A stretch of 64,000 nucleotides of DNA from Candidatus Gastranaerophilales bacterium (GTDB lineage: Bacteria > Cyanobacteriota > Vampirovibrionia > Gastranaerophilales > Gastranaerophilaceae): NCBI GenBank assembly GCA_944325175.1, contig CALUYZ010000002.1:1-64000 (forward strand), written 5' to 3'. Within the stretch, counting starts at the first letter, position 1; each line of letters begins with the position of its first letter. Made by a program: the position numbers and the translations under genes. Shown here in pieces: positions 36,440 to 46,462 of this stretch. The notes under the pieces were generated by a model, which saw nothing but the letters and a program-made list of their open reading frames with translations, was not told the origin of the DNA and ran no database searches.

Positions 36440-36550
36440 CTACTTTTTAAGTGGCGCCTTTAAAAGATAATAAAAATACACAAAAGCTGAAAGGATAGAT
36501 TTATATTGAATGTTGAAAGCAAGATTAAATAATGATAGTATGAGAATATG

Positions 36551-36565
36551 TGAAGTGTTACTTCA
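36551..36565. promoter_or_regulatory. Palindrome TGAAGT-N3-ACTTCA upstream of pilin-like gene 4
   Basis: Third copy of the dyad, spacer GTT, ending 45 bases before the ATG. The preceding GATAGTATGAGAATATG is shared with gene 2. Confidence 0.6.
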
Positions 36566-36610
36566 TTATATATTCTTGATTTAATTAATCAAAATAGAAA
36601 GGTAATTTTT

Positions 36611-37582
36611 ATGAAAAAGAAAAAAGGCTTTACACTTGCTGAAATTTTAATTACTTTGGCAATTATAGGAATTGTTGCAGCGATTACTTTGCCAAGTTTA
36701 TTGGTTAATGTTAACGAAAAAGCATGGGATGCTCAAAAGAAAGCACTCCATGCCAGAATGGCACAAGCTATTGGACAAATGAATACACTAGGTGGATATG
36801 GAACCTATACTGAAGACGGTGACGGTGCCGTAACGGCAGATACAGCTGCTGAAAGTTTTATTTTAGATGCACTATCTAAGGTGTACAAAATAAACAACGT
36901 TTGCGGACCCGATAAATTAAGCTCTTGCGGTATTCCAAGTAAAATTACAACATTGGACGCCGTTTCTGAAATTACATTTCCAACCAAAATGAGCGAATTA
37001 AACAGTAAGCTTCTAAACGGGATTCATTCAAAAAACGAAGACGGTGATATGGCAGACACAAAAGCTGCCGCATTTGAAACGGTTAACGGTGAATCAATAG
37101 CAGTATTTTATAATCCCTTATGCAGTTCAGACACAACAACCGTTAATTATACCCAAAACAAAATGTGTGTTAATTTCATATATGACTTAAATGGCAGCGA
37201 AGGACCAAACCAAGTAGGTAAAGATGTAGGGTTCATCACGGCTTTCTATAACAGAAACCCTGTTGTAGTTGCGCCTGTTCCATACAACAAAGACTACACC
37301 CAACCTGTGCCTTCATACACGGCAAACAGCCAAACCATAGATGCTTCAAGCGCTTGCAAAGCTCAAGGGGAAGATTTAAGACTGCCCGACAAAGATGAAG
37401 CATCCTCGCTTTATGTAAATTCGCCCCTTATTAATTTAGGGGCAAGTACATATAACTATTGGACAAGCTCAATTATATCATTAGGGGCTACAGGCTCTGC
37501 CTGGGGTCAAGGTTTTAGCACCGGATTTCGTTCTCCTTATTCCAGAAGCGGAACAAATTATGTACGTTGCATAAAAAAATAA
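36611..37582 (+). CDS. Type IV pilin-like protein with variable C-terminal tip (copy 4)
   Basis: A 323-residue paralogue with the same prepilin motif and body. Much of the body differs from copies 2 and 3 by silent changes, but a stretch of about 100 bases just before the tip (37184-37285) reads identical to both, a sign of mosaic gene conversion. The tip has YNYWTSS, AWGQGFSTGFRSPYSRSG and YVRCIKK. A ribosome site GAAAGG precedes the ATG. It is the last member of the array. Confidence 0.88.
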   Translation: MKKKKGFTLAEILITLAIIGIVAAITLPSLLVNVNEKAWDAQKKALHARMAQAIGQMNTLGGYGTYTEDGDGAVTADTAAESFILDALSKVYKINNVCGPDKLSSCGIPSKITTLDAVSEITFPTKMSELNSKLLNGIHSKNEDGDMADTKAAAFETVNGESIAVFYNPLCSSDTTTVNYTQNKMCVNFIYDLNGSEGPNQVGKDVGFITAFYNRNPVVVAPVPYNKDYTQPVPSYTANSQTIDASSACKAQGEDLRLPDKDEASSLYVNSPLINLGASTYNYWTSSIISLGATGSAWGQGFSTGFRSPYSRSGTNYVRCIKK

Positions 37583-37590
37583 CATTTTAG

Positions 37591-37622
37591 ATTTTGCCCT
37601 TAAAATTTAAGGGCAAAATTTT
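37591..37622 (+). terminator. Terminator after pilin-like gene 4
   Basis: A long near-perfect hairpin with ATTTTGCCCTTAAA and TTTAAGGGCAAAAT arms followed by TTTT, ending the array. Confidence 0.85.
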
Positions 37623-37665
37623 TATAATTAAGATTATCTAAAAGCTGCAATAAATTAGTTTATAG

Positions 37666-38661
37666 CTACTTCTCGTATTTTCTGAAACCTTTTTTATCAG
37701 AAACAATTCTTCCAATTTTTTTTATTTTATCTTCTATATTTTTTTTATAAACATCGCTTTTGTTGTTCAAATTTTCTTTTCCGGGGTATATTTCATATTT
37801 TTCTTTATATTGTTCGCTTGTAATGTTTGGCATTACAACATTTGCGCCTGATTGCAGCGCAATAATTCTTCCTTCTTTATTAATAACCTCCATTGCGGTT
37901 GTAGCAGGTATATTGACATCCGGCATAACAACCCTTGTTGCTGCCATCATCTTTAGGGCTAAATAAAAATTATTTTCATCTAAACTGCCCTTCAAAGGGG
38001 TATCTTGATGAGGTATAAAAGGACCAATGCCAACCATATCGGCATCTATTTTTTTATAAAACAAAATATCATCGGCCAAACTTTCAACCGTTTGATTTAA
38101 AAGCCCGACAAGAGAACCTGTTCCTGTTTCATAGCCCAATTCTTTTAAATTATAAAGACACTCAACCCTGTTTTTAAAATCCATATCAGGATGAAGTTTT
38201 TTATATAAATTTTCATCCGTCGTTTCAATTCTAAGCAAAAATCTGTCTGCGCCTGATTTTTTTAACTCCTTGTATTCATATTTTGTTTTTTCGCCAATGC
38301 TCAAAGTTAGTGCTACATCAAAATTTTTTATAGCTTCAATTATTTTACACAGCCTTTTAATATTAAAAAAATCATCCTCTCCTGATTGTAAAACAATGGT
38401 TTTATAGCCCAAGTTTGCGCCGTATTCTGCTGTTTTTATTATTTCTTCTTCAGATAATCTGTATCTTTGAACATTTTTATTATCTCGCCTTAAACCGCAA
38501 TAAAAACAGTTTCTTTTGCATATATTTGAAAATTCAATCAATCCTCTTAGGTGAATTTCATCTCCGACATTTTCTTTTCTTACTTTATCAGCCAATGAAA
38601 AAAGCTCCTCTTGCGGAGAATTCAGAAGTTCTAATATTTGTTTTTTATTAAAATCTGCCAT
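37666..38661 (-). CDS. hydE: [FeFe]-hydrogenase H-cluster maturase HydE
   Basis: A 331-residue radical-SAM enzyme acting with HydF and HydG in building the H-cluster diiron site. The radical-SAM cysteines are in NICKRNCFYCGLR (CxxxCxxC). LQSGEDDFF, SLVGLLNQT, GIGPFIPHQDTPL and the late NITSEQYKEKYEIYPGK are typical of HydE rather than BioB. It implies an [FeFe]-hydrogenase elsewhere in the genome. No hydF, hydG or hydrogenase gene is adjacent. Confidence 0.93.
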   Translation of the reverse strand: MADFNKKQILELLNSPQEELFSLADKVRKENVGDEIHLRGLIEFSNICKRNCFYCGLRRDNKNVQRYRLSEEEIIKTAEYGANLGYKTIVLQSGEDDFFNIKRLCKIIEAIKNFDVALTLSIGEKTKYEYKELKKSGADRFLLRIETTDENLYKKLHPDMDFKNRVECLYNLKELGYETGTGSLVGLLNQTVESLADDILFYKKIDADMVGIGPFIPHQDTPLKGSLDENNFYLALKMMAATRVVMPDVNIPATTAMEVINKEGRIIALQSGANVVMPNITSEQYKEKYEIYPGKENLNNKSDVYKKNIEDKIKKIGRIVSDKKGFRKYEK

Positions 38662-38751
38662 AAGGAAATATTAGCATATTTTTAATAATTCATATAAATG
38701 ATTAAAAAAAATCAATTATAAGCTAATATTTACAATAAAAAAGGATAATTT

Positions 38752-39336
38752 ATGGATTTATACACTCAAATTTTAATAGGTATTATAATTGGCTTAATTT
38801 TGGGCTTTTTTACAATCATAGCAACTATTAACCAAAAAGAAAAAGAGCTTATCGATGCTTGGAATAATTTATCGGATGCCCTTAATATAAGATATTTAAA
38901 ACTAAAAAATGTTTTAACTTTTTTAAAGAACATTATGCAAGAATCTCAAAACGACATAGAAAAGTTAATACAAATGTGCGACAGCTCGGCAGAAAGTTAT
39001 TCTTCCATAAAAAATATTTCAAAAAAACTTCAAGACGAAAACAATATAAACTACCTTCTTGAAAACATAAAATACAACATGCAAAACTATCCCTCAATCA
39101 GCGAAGACAACGAAATTCAAGGCGCCTTAAATGCAATTATCGAAAGCGAATATAACGTCTATGAAGCAATTAGAATATATAATTCCAAAAACCTTGAATA
39201 CAAAATTCTTTTAGATACATTCCCAATATCAATAGCAGCTTGGATTTTGAACAAAAATCAAGATGAAATTATCGCCTTTAATGTCACCAATGTTGAAGAA
39301 TTTGGTGACAATTATATTGACGAAGATGAAATTTAA
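38752..39336 (+). CDS. LemA-family protein
   Basis: A 194-residue protein with an N-terminal membrane helix (ILIGIIIGLILGFFTIIA), then a four-helix domain with the LemA-type DAWNNLSDALNIRYLKL stretch. The N-terminal side is probably outside and the bundle inside or on the membrane surface. The family function is not settled. A short gap separates it from minC. Confidence 0.75.
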   Translation: MDLYTQILIGIIIGLILGFFTIIATINQKEKELIDAWNNLSDALNIRYLKLKNVLTFLKNIMQESQNDIEKLIQMCDSSAESYSSIKNISKKLQDENNINYLLENIKYNMQNYPSISEDNEIQGALNAIIESEYNVYEAIRIYNSKNLEYKILLDTFPISIAAWILNKNQDEIIAFNVTNVEEFGDNYIDEDEI

Positions 39337-39438
39337 CTTTAATTTTATAAGGTAAACCTTCTTTACAAATAATTGTTTTTATACCCATTTTATGTCATGG
39401 TTTTTATCATGTAGATATACATAAAAATGGGTTAAGAA

Positions 39439-40341
39439 ATGCAAAATTTTGAAAATATTTACGAAATAGATTTGTCATCTATAAACGAACCAAACATTCT
39501 TGCAGACAGTGTTGTAGCTGCACTTGAAAAAAAACAGGCTGAATGTGCATCAATTAAATTAAAACTTGGCGACAATAAAATAAGCCAATCGCAAATGGTT
39601 TTTATTAAATCCTTAATTGAAAGCTATGGTTCCAAGTTAGATTTTGTTGAAACATCAAACATTTTAATAAAAGATATTTGCCTTGAAATGGGCATAAATG
39701 CATCAAAAGAAAGACCCGAACTTATTTCAATATCAAGCGAATCTTTTAAAGATATTCAAAATGCAAAATTAGATGATTTAAGAGAAGAATTTAAAACAGA
39801 GCTTGATAACAAAGAAGACATAAAAGAAGAAATCGATAAAAAGAAGGAAACAAACGAAGAACCAAAGGCGCAAAAACAGGTAATCGGCGTATACAGAAAA
39901 GCTGATGAAGAAGAAAATGCCCTTTTGCTGCAAGACGAAGAAGTTGATTTCTATGCGGTTCCAACAGATGAAACCGTTGTAATTGATACAAAAGATACAA
40001 TATATATAAACCAAACCCTAAGAAACGGTCAAACCGTTGATTATGACGGAAACGTTGTAATTATAGGCGATTGTCACCCCGGCTCAGAAATTAAAGCAAC
40101 AGGTGATATTACCGTTTGGGGTGTCTTAGGTTCAATCGCCCACGCCGGGGCTAAAGGTAATACAGATGCCAAAATAAGGGCACTAAAAATGAATGCGGTT
40201 CAATTAAGAATTGCAAACTGCTATTCAAGGCGCCCCGATGGCGGTAACATTCCATACATTGTAAAATCTTCAACTTTTACACCGGAAGAAGCAAGAATAG
40301 TTGATGATAATATTGTACTTTTTAAAATGGCGCAAAACTAA
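39439..40341 (+). CDS. minC: Septum-site inhibitor MinC
   Basis: A 300-residue division inhibitor that blocks FtsZ rings away from mid-cell. The N-terminal domain (residues 1-100) is followed by a charged Glu/Lys linker. The C-terminal beta-helix has RNGQTVDYDGNVVIIGDCHPGSEI, with turns GDITVWGVLGSIAHAGAKGN and IANCYSRRPDG. It is the first of a minC-minD-minE operon, with 13 bases to minD. Confidence 0.93.
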   Translation: MQNFENIYEIDLSSINEPNILADSVVAALEKKQAECASIKLKLGDNKISQSQMVFIKSLIESYGSKLDFVETSNILIKDICLEMGINASKERPELISISSESFKDIQNAKLDDLREEFKTELDNKEDIKEEIDKKKETNEEPKAQKQVIGVYRKADEEENALLLQDEEVDFYAVPTDETVVIDTKDTIYINQTLRNGQTVDYDGNVVIIGDCHPGSEIKATGDITVWGVLGSIAHAGAKGNTDAKIRALKMNAVQLRIANCYSRRPDGGNIPYIVKSSTFTPEEARIVDDNIVLFKMAQN

Positions 40342-40354
40342 AGGAGAGGAATAA

Positions 40355-41170
40355 ATGACAGGTTCTGTAATAGTAATAACTTCAGGAAAGGGCGGGGTAG
40401 GCAAAACTACAACATCTGCTAATATAGGCACAGCCCTTGCAAAAGACGGTTCGAAAGTCGTTTTAATAGATACGGATATAGGTTTAAGAAACTTAGACTT
40501 ATTGTTAGGGCTTGAAAACCGCATTGTATATACCATTGTAGATGTTGTTGAAGAACGCTGCAAACTTAAACAAGCACTTGTTAAAGACAAAAAGAACCCT
40601 AACCTCTGCCTTTTAGCAGCAGCCCAAACAAGAGATAAATCCGCAGTAACGGAAGAACAATTAAAAGATATTTGCGAACAATTAAAAGAAGAATTTGATT
40701 ACATTCTTGTTGATTGCCCCGCAGGCATTGAACAAGGTTTTCAAAACGCTGTTGCAGGCGCAAATGAAGCAATAGTCGTAACAACGCCTGAAATGTCAGC
40801 TGTTCGTGATGCAGATAGAATTATAGGCTTATTGGAAGCAAAAGAATATGTTAAAAAATACAGACTTCTTGTTAACCGTGTACGCCCAAACTTGGTTAAA
40901 ACAAACGATATGATGAGTGTGGATGACGTTGTCGGAATTTTATCAGCCGAACTTATCGGTGTAATTCCTGAAGATACAGGCATCATCACTTCAACAAACA
41001 AAGGGGAACCCATTGTAAATAACGAAAAATCTCTTGCAGGGCAAGCTTATATGAACGTTGCAAGAAGAATTAAAGGCGAAGAAGTGCCTTTATTGGATAT
41101 TGACCAGCCTACAACTTTCTTTGGAAAGGTTAAAAAGTTTTTATCTAAGAAAGTGAAGGTATCAAAATGA
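40355..41170 (+). CDS. minD: Septum-site ATPase MinD
   Basis: A 271-residue deviant-Walker ParA-type ATPase recruiting MinC to the membrane. The motif GKGGVGKTT includes the signature Lys, followed by DTDIGLRNLDLLLG and LVDCPAGIEQGF. The C-terminal amphipathic membrane-targeting helix is FFGKVKKFLSKKVKV. AGGAGAGG precedes the start, and the stop overlaps minE by four bases (ATGA). Confidence 0.97.
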   Translation: MTGSVIVITSGKGGVGKTTTSANIGTALAKDGSKVVLIDTDIGLRNLDLLLGLENRIVYTIVDVVEERCKLKQALVKDKKNPNLCLLAAAQTRDKSAVTEEQLKDICEQLKEEFDYILVDCPAGIEQGFQNAVAGANEAIVVTTPEMSAVRDADRIIGLLEAKEYVKKYRLLVNRVRPNLVKTNDMMSVDDVVGILSAELIGVIPEDTGIITSTNKGEPIVNNEKSLAGQAYMNVARRIKGEEVPLLDIDQPTTFFGKVKKFLSKKVKVSK

Positions 41171-41775
41171 GAGATTTATTTCAGGAGCTTTACAACAAGG
41201 TTTTAAGCCTTTTTAATTCATCAAAAGAAGAAATTAACCCGACAAAAAGTTTGGCGGTAAACAGACTGAAAACCGTTTTAATGCAGGATAGAGTAGGGTT
41301 TTCAGAACGTGCCATTCAAATGTTAAAAGAAGAACTTATCTCGACTGTTACTAAATATATGGAAATCGACACCGAAAATTTTGAATTGCAAATTGACGCA
41401 ATGGACAATTCAAAAACGGTTTTAAACCTTTCTATTCCTGTTTTAAGACCAAAAACAGACGATGAAATTGACGCAAATATCAAAGAACAACAAATAAAAA
41501 CTCAAAAGAAAGCGCAAGAAATTGTTAAAGAATTGGAAGGTTTAATCAAAGAAAGAACTCAAGCCCTTATAGACGGCAAAATAGACCCTTCACTTCTTGA
41601 AGAAGCCACTAAAAAAGCTTCAATAGAAGAGGAAGAAGAAACAACAAATGAAAATAAAGAAGCTTCTATGCCGGCAGAAAAAGAAGAAAATGTTGCAGAT
41701 GAAGCCAAAGTTCAGGAAGAAACAGATAAAAAGTCTGAAAATACAGCCGAACAAGGCGAAAACGTTGTTTCATAA
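41167..41775 (+). CDS. minE: Topological specificity factor MinE with long C-terminal extension
   Basis: A 202-residue protein. Residues 1-100 match MinE: an amphipathic N terminus, SLAVNRLKTVLMQDRVGFSE (the MinD-binding region) and a beta-rich dimer domain. MinE is normally about 85-100 residues. Here it is extended by about 100 residues of coiled coil and an acidic Glu-rich tail. It overlaps minD, so they are translationally coupled. Confidence 0.9.
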   Translation: MRDLFQELYNKVLSLFNSSKEEINPTKSLAVNRLKTVLMQDRVGFSERAIQMLKEELISTVTKYMEIDTENFELQIDAMDNSKTVLNLSIPVLRPKTDDEIDANIKEQQIKTQKKAQEIVKELEGLIKERTQALIDGKIDPSLLEEATKKASIEEEEETTNENKEASMPAEKEENVADEAKVQEETDKKSENTAEQGENVVS

Positions 41776-41816
41776 ATAAAATAAAAGCTTAAAAAGCTTA
41801 ATCAATATAGAAAAGC

Positions 41817-41845
41817 TTGATATTTACCTTTGTTTTATTTAACAT
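41817..41845 (+). promoter_or_regulatory. Possible sigma-70 promoter for rplI
   Basis: TTGATA, a 17-base spacer, then TAACAT, about 40 bases before the rplI ATG. Both boxes are imperfect. Confidence 0.35.
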
Positions 41846-41883
41846 AGAACTAAATTGTGAACTAACTAAAAGGAGAGATATAA

Positions 41884-42378
41884 ATGCAGCTTATATTAAA
41901 AAAAGATGTTCAAAACGTAGGCGAAGCAGGCGATTTAATTAACGTTAAAGACGGCTATGCAAGAAATTACTTATTGCCAAACAACTTAGCTGAAATAGCA
42001 ACAGAAGGCGCTCTTAGTGCAAGAGAAAGAAATATTCAAAGAATTAAAGCTAAATCAGAAAAACTTCACAAAGAAGCACTTGAAAAAGCAGAAAAAATTG
42101 AAAAAGTTGAAGTTATCGAATTAAGTGCTAAAGCAGGCGAATCAGGCAAATTATTTGGCACTATCACAACCAAAAAACTTGCTGAAGAACTTTTGAACAA
42201 ATCAGGCGTTGAAGTAGACAGAAAAACAATAATCTTAGACAACCCGATTAATAAAGTTGGCGAATTTTTGATGACAGTAAAATTATCCTCAAAAGTTAAA
42301 GCTCAATTAAAAGTTGTTGTTTCAGCTTCAGAAACAATTAAAGAAGCTATCGTTGAAGAAACAACAGAAGAAGCGTAA
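41884..42378 (+). CDS. rplI: Ribosomal protein bL9
   Basis: A 164-residue large-subunit protein. The N-terminal rRNA-binding domain has ILKKDVQNVGEAGDLINVKDGYARNYLLP, the family signature. A long connecting helix and a C-terminal domain with SGKLFGTITTK follow. A short acidic extension ends it. AAGGAGAG precedes the ATG and a strong terminator follows. Confidence 0.97.
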   Translation: MQLILKKDVQNVGEAGDLINVKDGYARNYLLPNNLAEIATEGALSARERNIQRIKAKSEKLHKEALEKAEKIEKVEVIELSAKAGESGKLFGTITTKKLAEELLNKSGVEVDRKTIILDNPINKVGEFLMTVKLSSKVKAQLKVVVSASETIKEAIVEETTEEA

Positions 42379-42407
42379 TTAATTTGAATTAATTAATATA
42401 ACTACAA

Positions 42408-42438
42408 AAAACCGCCTAATGTGGGCGGTTTTAAATTT
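42408..42438 (+). terminator. Rho-independent terminator after rplI
   Basis: AAAACCGCC-N7-GGCGGTTTT followed shortly by a run of Ts. Confidence 0.85.
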
Positions 42439-42548
42439 TTTTATTCAAGCGATTATACCCTAAAATTCAAAAATATATTTTAGATTTTTAATCTTTGTGG
42501 TAAAATCAGGGTATAGAATTAGTAACCATTTTTAAGGATTATAAATGC

Positions 42549-44993
42549 ATGTTTGAAAGATTTACTGAAAAAGCAATTAAGGTAATCATGCTGGCTCAAG
42601 AAGAAGCAAGAAGACTGGGGCACAATTTTGTCGGCACAGAACAGGTTCTTTTGGGGCTTATTGGAGAAGGCACCGGCGTTGCTGCAAAAACACTTAAATC
42701 TATGGGTGTTACCATTAAAGATGCAAGAGAACAAGTTGAAAAAATAATAGGAAGGGGTTCAGGCTTTGTTGCTGTTGAAATTCCATTCACCCCTCGTGCT
42801 AAAAAAGTTCTTGAATTATCTTGGGATGAAGCAAGACAATTAGGTCATAACTACATAGGAACGGAACACCTTCTTTTAGGTTTAATAAGAGAAGGCGAAG
42901 GCATTGGTACAAAAGTTCTTGAAAATTTAGGCGTTGACCTTAACAAATGCAGGTCAAATGTTATAAAACTTCTTGGTGAAACAAGAACATCTTCAAATCA
43001 AGCTGCAATGGCAGGCAATATTCAATCTAAAGCAAAAACTCCTTCTTTAGATGAATTTGGAACGGATTTAACCCTTGCTGCTCAAGAACAAAGGCTAGAC
43101 CCTGTTGTTGGCAGAGAAAAAGAAATTGAAAGAGTTATTCAAATTTTAGCAAGAAGAACCAAAAATAACCCAATTTTAATTGGTGAACCGGGTGTTGGTA
43201 AAACAGCCATTGCTCAAGGTTTAGCAATGAAAATTGTTAATTCTGAAGTTCCTGATATTTTAGAAAACAAAAAAATTGTTCAATTAGATATGGGGCTTTT
43301 GGTTGCAGGCACAAAATACAGAGGCGAATTTGAAGAACGCCTTAAAAAGATAATGGATGAAATAAGGCAAGCAGGAAACATTATTCTTGTAATTGATGAA
43401 ATGCACACCCTTATCGGTGCAGGCGCAGCAGAAGGCGCAATAGATGCTGCCAACATTTTAAAACCGGCATTATCTCGTGGCGAAATTCAAGTTATTGGCG
43501 CCACCACATTAGATGAATACAGAAAACATATTGAAAAAGATTCAGCCTTAGAAAGAAGATTTCAAATGGTTCTTGTTGAACAACCTTCAGTTCAAGAAAC
43601 CATTGAAATTATTATGGGGTTAAAATCAAAATATGAAGAACATCATAAGTTAAAAATTTCAGATGAAGCTATTATTGCTGCAACCGAACTTTCAAATAAA
43701 TATATAACGGAAAGATTTTTGCCGGATAAAGCCATTGACATTATAGACGAAGCAGCATCTCGTGTTCGTCTTAATGTTTCTAATTTGCCGCCTGAAGGTA
43801 AAGAATTGGAAAAAGAGCTTAAATCTGTTATTAAACAAAAAGAAGACGCTATAAGGAGTCAAGAATTTGAAACAGCATCCAATCTCAGAAACGTTGAAGT
43901 TCAAATCAAAGATAAAATCAGAGAATTGCAAGACACCTGGAGAAGTTCACAAGAAAACAACAAACCCACTGTTGGAGTTGAAGAAGTCGCTCAGGTTATA
44001 TCAACCATCACAGGAGTTCCTGTTACAAAAATTACCGAAGGCGAGTCTGAAAGACTTCTTAAACTAGAAGATACTCTCCACAAAAGAGTTATAGGTCAAA
44101 ACGAGGCTGTTGTTGCATTGTCCAAAGCAATTAGGCGTGCAAGGGTCGGCTTAAAAAGCCCAAACAGACCAATCGGAAGCTTTATTTTCTCAGGCCCCAC
44201 CGGTGTTGGTAAAACAGAACTTGCAAAAGCTTTGGCAGAAGCTGTTTTTGGCTCTGAAGATAATATCGTAAGGGTTGATATGTCAGAATTTATGGAAAAA
44301 CATTCAACCGCAAAATTAATAGGTTCACCCCCCGGTTATGTCGGCTATGATGACGGTGGACACATGACAGAAATAATCAGAAAAAAACCATATTCTGTCG
44401 TACTGTTTGATGAAATTGAAAAAGCGCACCCTGATGTATTTAACATAATGCTTCAAATATTGGATGACGGTCGCCTGACAGATTCAAAAGGCAGATTAAT
44501 TTCATTCAAAAACACAATCATTATAATGACATCAAACGTTGGTGCTTCTATGATAACATCCACCCAAAAACTGGGCTTTTCTGTTGCAGGGGATGAAAAG
44601 AAGGACAAATACGAAAAACTTAAAGATACCGTTATGGAAGAATTGAAAAAAGCCTTCCGTCCGGAATTTTTAAACAGAATTGATGACATCATCGTGTTTG
44701 CACATCTTTCTAAAGAAGAAATCAGAGAAATTGTTGATTTAATGCTTAAAGACTTATTCAAACGTCTTGATGAAAGAGAATTAACGATTGAAGTAGGTGA
44801 TGATGTTAAAGATTACCTAGCAAAAGAAGGCTATAACGAAGCCTATGGCGCAAGACCTTTAAGAAGGGTAATTCAAAAGAAAATAGAAGATGTCCTTGCA
44901 GAAGAAATTTTGACGGGAAATTATAAACCAAAAGACACCTTGTTGATGTCTATGGAAGATGATAAAATCAAAATCACAAAAAAAGAAGGATAG
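42549..44993 (+). CDS. clpC: ATP-dependent Clp protease ATP-binding subunit ClpC
   Basis: An 814-residue AAA+ unfoldase that works with ClpP. It has two N-terminal Clp-N repeats ([17 protein letters not shown] and the repeat at about residue 80), then NBD1 with GEPGVGKTA and VIDEMHTL. A middle UVR-type domain follows ([21 protein letters not shown]), then NBD2 with GPTGVGKTE and [12 protein letters not shown] and a C-terminal D2-small domain. The short middle region plus UVR motif marks ClpC rather than ClpB. It is ubiquitous in Cyanobacteria and Firmicutes. Confidence 0.97.
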   Translation: MFERFTEKAIKVIMLAQEEARRLGHNFVGTEQVLLGLIGEGTGVAAKTLKSMGVTIKDAREQVEKIIGRGSGFVAVEIPFTPRAKKVLELSWDEARQLGHNYIGTEHLLLGLIREGEGIGTKVLENLGVDLNKCRSNVIKLLGETRTSSNQAAMAGNIQSKAKTPSLDEFGTDLTLAAQEQRLDPVVGREKEIERVIQILARRTKNNPILIGEPGVGKTAIAQGLAMKIVNSEVPDILENKKIVQLDMGLLVAGTKYRGEFEERLKKIMDEIRQAGNIILVIDEMHTLIGAGAAEGAIDAANILKPALSRGEIQVIGATTLDEYRKHIEKDSALERRFQMVLVEQPSVQETIEIIMGLKSKYEEHHKLKISDEAIIAATELSNKYITERFLPDKAIDIIDEAASRVRLNVSNLPPEGKELEKELKSVIKQKEDAIRSQEFETASNLRNVEVQIKDKIRELQDTWRSSQENNKPTVGVEEVAQVISTITGVPVTKITEGESERLLKLEDTLHKRVIGQNEAVVALSKAIRRARVGLKSPNRPIGSFIFSGPTGVGKTELAKALAEAVFGSEDNIVRVDMSEFMEKHSTAKLIGSPPGYVGYDDGGHMTEIIRKKPYSVVLFDEIEKAHPDVFNIMLQILDDGRLTDSKGRLISFKNTIIIMTSNVGASMITSTQKLGFSVAGDEKKDKYEKLKDTVMEELKKAFRPEFLNRIDDIIVFAHLSKEEIREIVDLMLKDLFKRLDERELTIEVGDDVKDYLAKEGYNEAYGARPLRRVIQKKIEDVLAEEILTGNYKPKDTLLMSMEDDKIKITKKEG

Positions 44994-44999
44994 AAAATA

Positions 45000-45028
45000 A
45001 ACTCCGCTTAAAACAAGCGGAGTTTTTT
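45000..45028 (+). terminator. Rho-independent terminator after clpC
   Basis: ACTCCGCTT-AAAAC-AAGCGGAGT followed by TTTTT. Confidence 0.9.
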
Positions 45029-45109
45029 AATAATGTTACACAATTTGTCAAAAAACTTTTTTGTATGATATTATTAAATTAGTTAATTTTAAAAAATAAA
45101 AGAAAAATT

Positions 45110-46039
45110 ATGCCTAGAAAAAAAGAAGTCGAAATAGTCCTTGATGTTGAAACAACGGGGCTTGATTATACAAAAGAAAAGATTATTGAGTTTGCAGGGG
45201 TTCGTTTAGAAAACGGCAAAATAGTTGATAGTTTTGAAACTCTTGTAAACCCTCACCAAAAAATAAGAAAATCTTCAATGGCAATTCATGGTATTACAGA
45301 TGAAATGCTTGAATCTGCCCCAAGCGAGGAAGAAGTTTTTCCAAAAATTTTAGAATTTATCGGCGACAACCCGATTGTTGCCCACAATGCCATTTTTGAT
45401 TACAGCTTTATAAATAAAACTTCAAAAAGGCTTTTAGGTAAACCTTTTGAAAACAGATACATAGATACCCAATTTATGTTCAAAGAGGTTTATCCGCATT
45501 TGGAATCTTGCGGGCTTGATTGCCTTATGGATATTTTCAAAGTTAAATATTCAACCCGCCACAGAGCAATGGCAGATGCAGAAGGCCTAGCTAAGGCATA
45601 CCCTAAATTAAAGAAAATGTATTTCGAAAAATATAATTGGCAGCTAAGTCAAATAGAAAATGTTGAATATCTTTTTGAAAGATTTTTAAGGCTTCAATCA
45701 ACAATTTCTATTTTGCAATCTGAAATTCAAGATCTTAAATCTATTTTTAGAATCTATTTTGAAAAAGGCGGCGAGCCAATTACTGCAAACAGTGGCGAAA
45801 CAATGGCATATAACACCAAAAAATCTTTTGCCTATGATTTTCAACAGGTAAAAGACGCCTTAAATGAAATTGGAGTTTTGGAAAAAGCCGTCAGATTGAA
45901 TAATGTCTTTATAGATAAGTTAGTGTTATCTTCCACTGTTGACGATGAAATTAAAGACAGAATAAAATCTGCAAGGTGTGAAATTTCTGAAAACAGAGTG
46001 TTTAATGTCATAAAACCGGATAAAGACAAAAAACAATAA
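45110..46039 (+). CDS. DnaQ-like 3'-5' exonuclease
   Basis: A 309-residue protein. Residues 8-175 form a DEDDh exonuclease: ExoI IVLDVETTGLD, ExoII VAHNAIFDYSF, ExoIII with HRAMADAEG. These supply four acidic residues and the catalytic His. The C-terminal 130 residues are helical and unrecognised. It may be a PolC-type or DnaQ proofreading subunit or a stand-alone exonuclease. Confidence 0.88.
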   Translation: MPRKKEVEIVLDVETTGLDYTKEKIIEFAGVRLENGKIVDSFETLVNPHQKIRKSSMAIHGITDEMLESAPSEEEVFPKILEFIGDNPIVAHNAIFDYSFINKTSKRLLGKPFENRYIDTQFMFKEVYPHLESCGLDCLMDIFKVKYSTRHRAMADAEGLAKAYPKLKKMYFEKYNWQLSQIENVEYLFERFLRLQSTISILQSEIQDLKSIFRIYFEKGGEPITANSGETMAYNTKKSFAYDFQQVKDALNEIGVLEKAVRLNNVFIDKLVLSSTVDDEIKDRIKSARCEISENRVFNVIKPDKDKKQ

Positions 46040-46462
46040 ATTCTCTAATTTTAAACTACACGCTAAACATCAGGCAAAAAGTGACTCTTTGCAAAACTTT
46101 TAACATCAGCGAAAGCTATTTTAATTTATTCCATTGATACCCTTCGTTTTGAAGCAATATATTTCAAACATATTGCAATTCTTGCGATTTGCTTTATTTT
46201 TAAATTCTTTATTGCAAAATTATTAACATAATTGCCTTTTTTAAAGCGGAAAACAAAATACAAATGTCAAAAAAGGCGCATAAAGTAACAAACAGCACCA
46301 CTTGTTAAAATTCCCTGTTTAAATTATTTTTGCAAAGTTGGATAAACTTTGATTTTCTCATAATATTTTTAAAAGCCATGCTTTTGCTTGATGTGCCTAT
46401 ATTTTTTAGAATAAGCCTTGTATTTCATCTGTTTAAAAATTTTTTCTCCAATTTCTGCTTAT

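Noticed and set aside
32749-37582. Reverse transcriptase or template repeat of a diversity-generating retroelement within the window
   Set aside because: No YxDD-type reverse transcriptase frame and no non-coding near-copy of the tips were found on either strand, so only the target side of such a system can be claimed.
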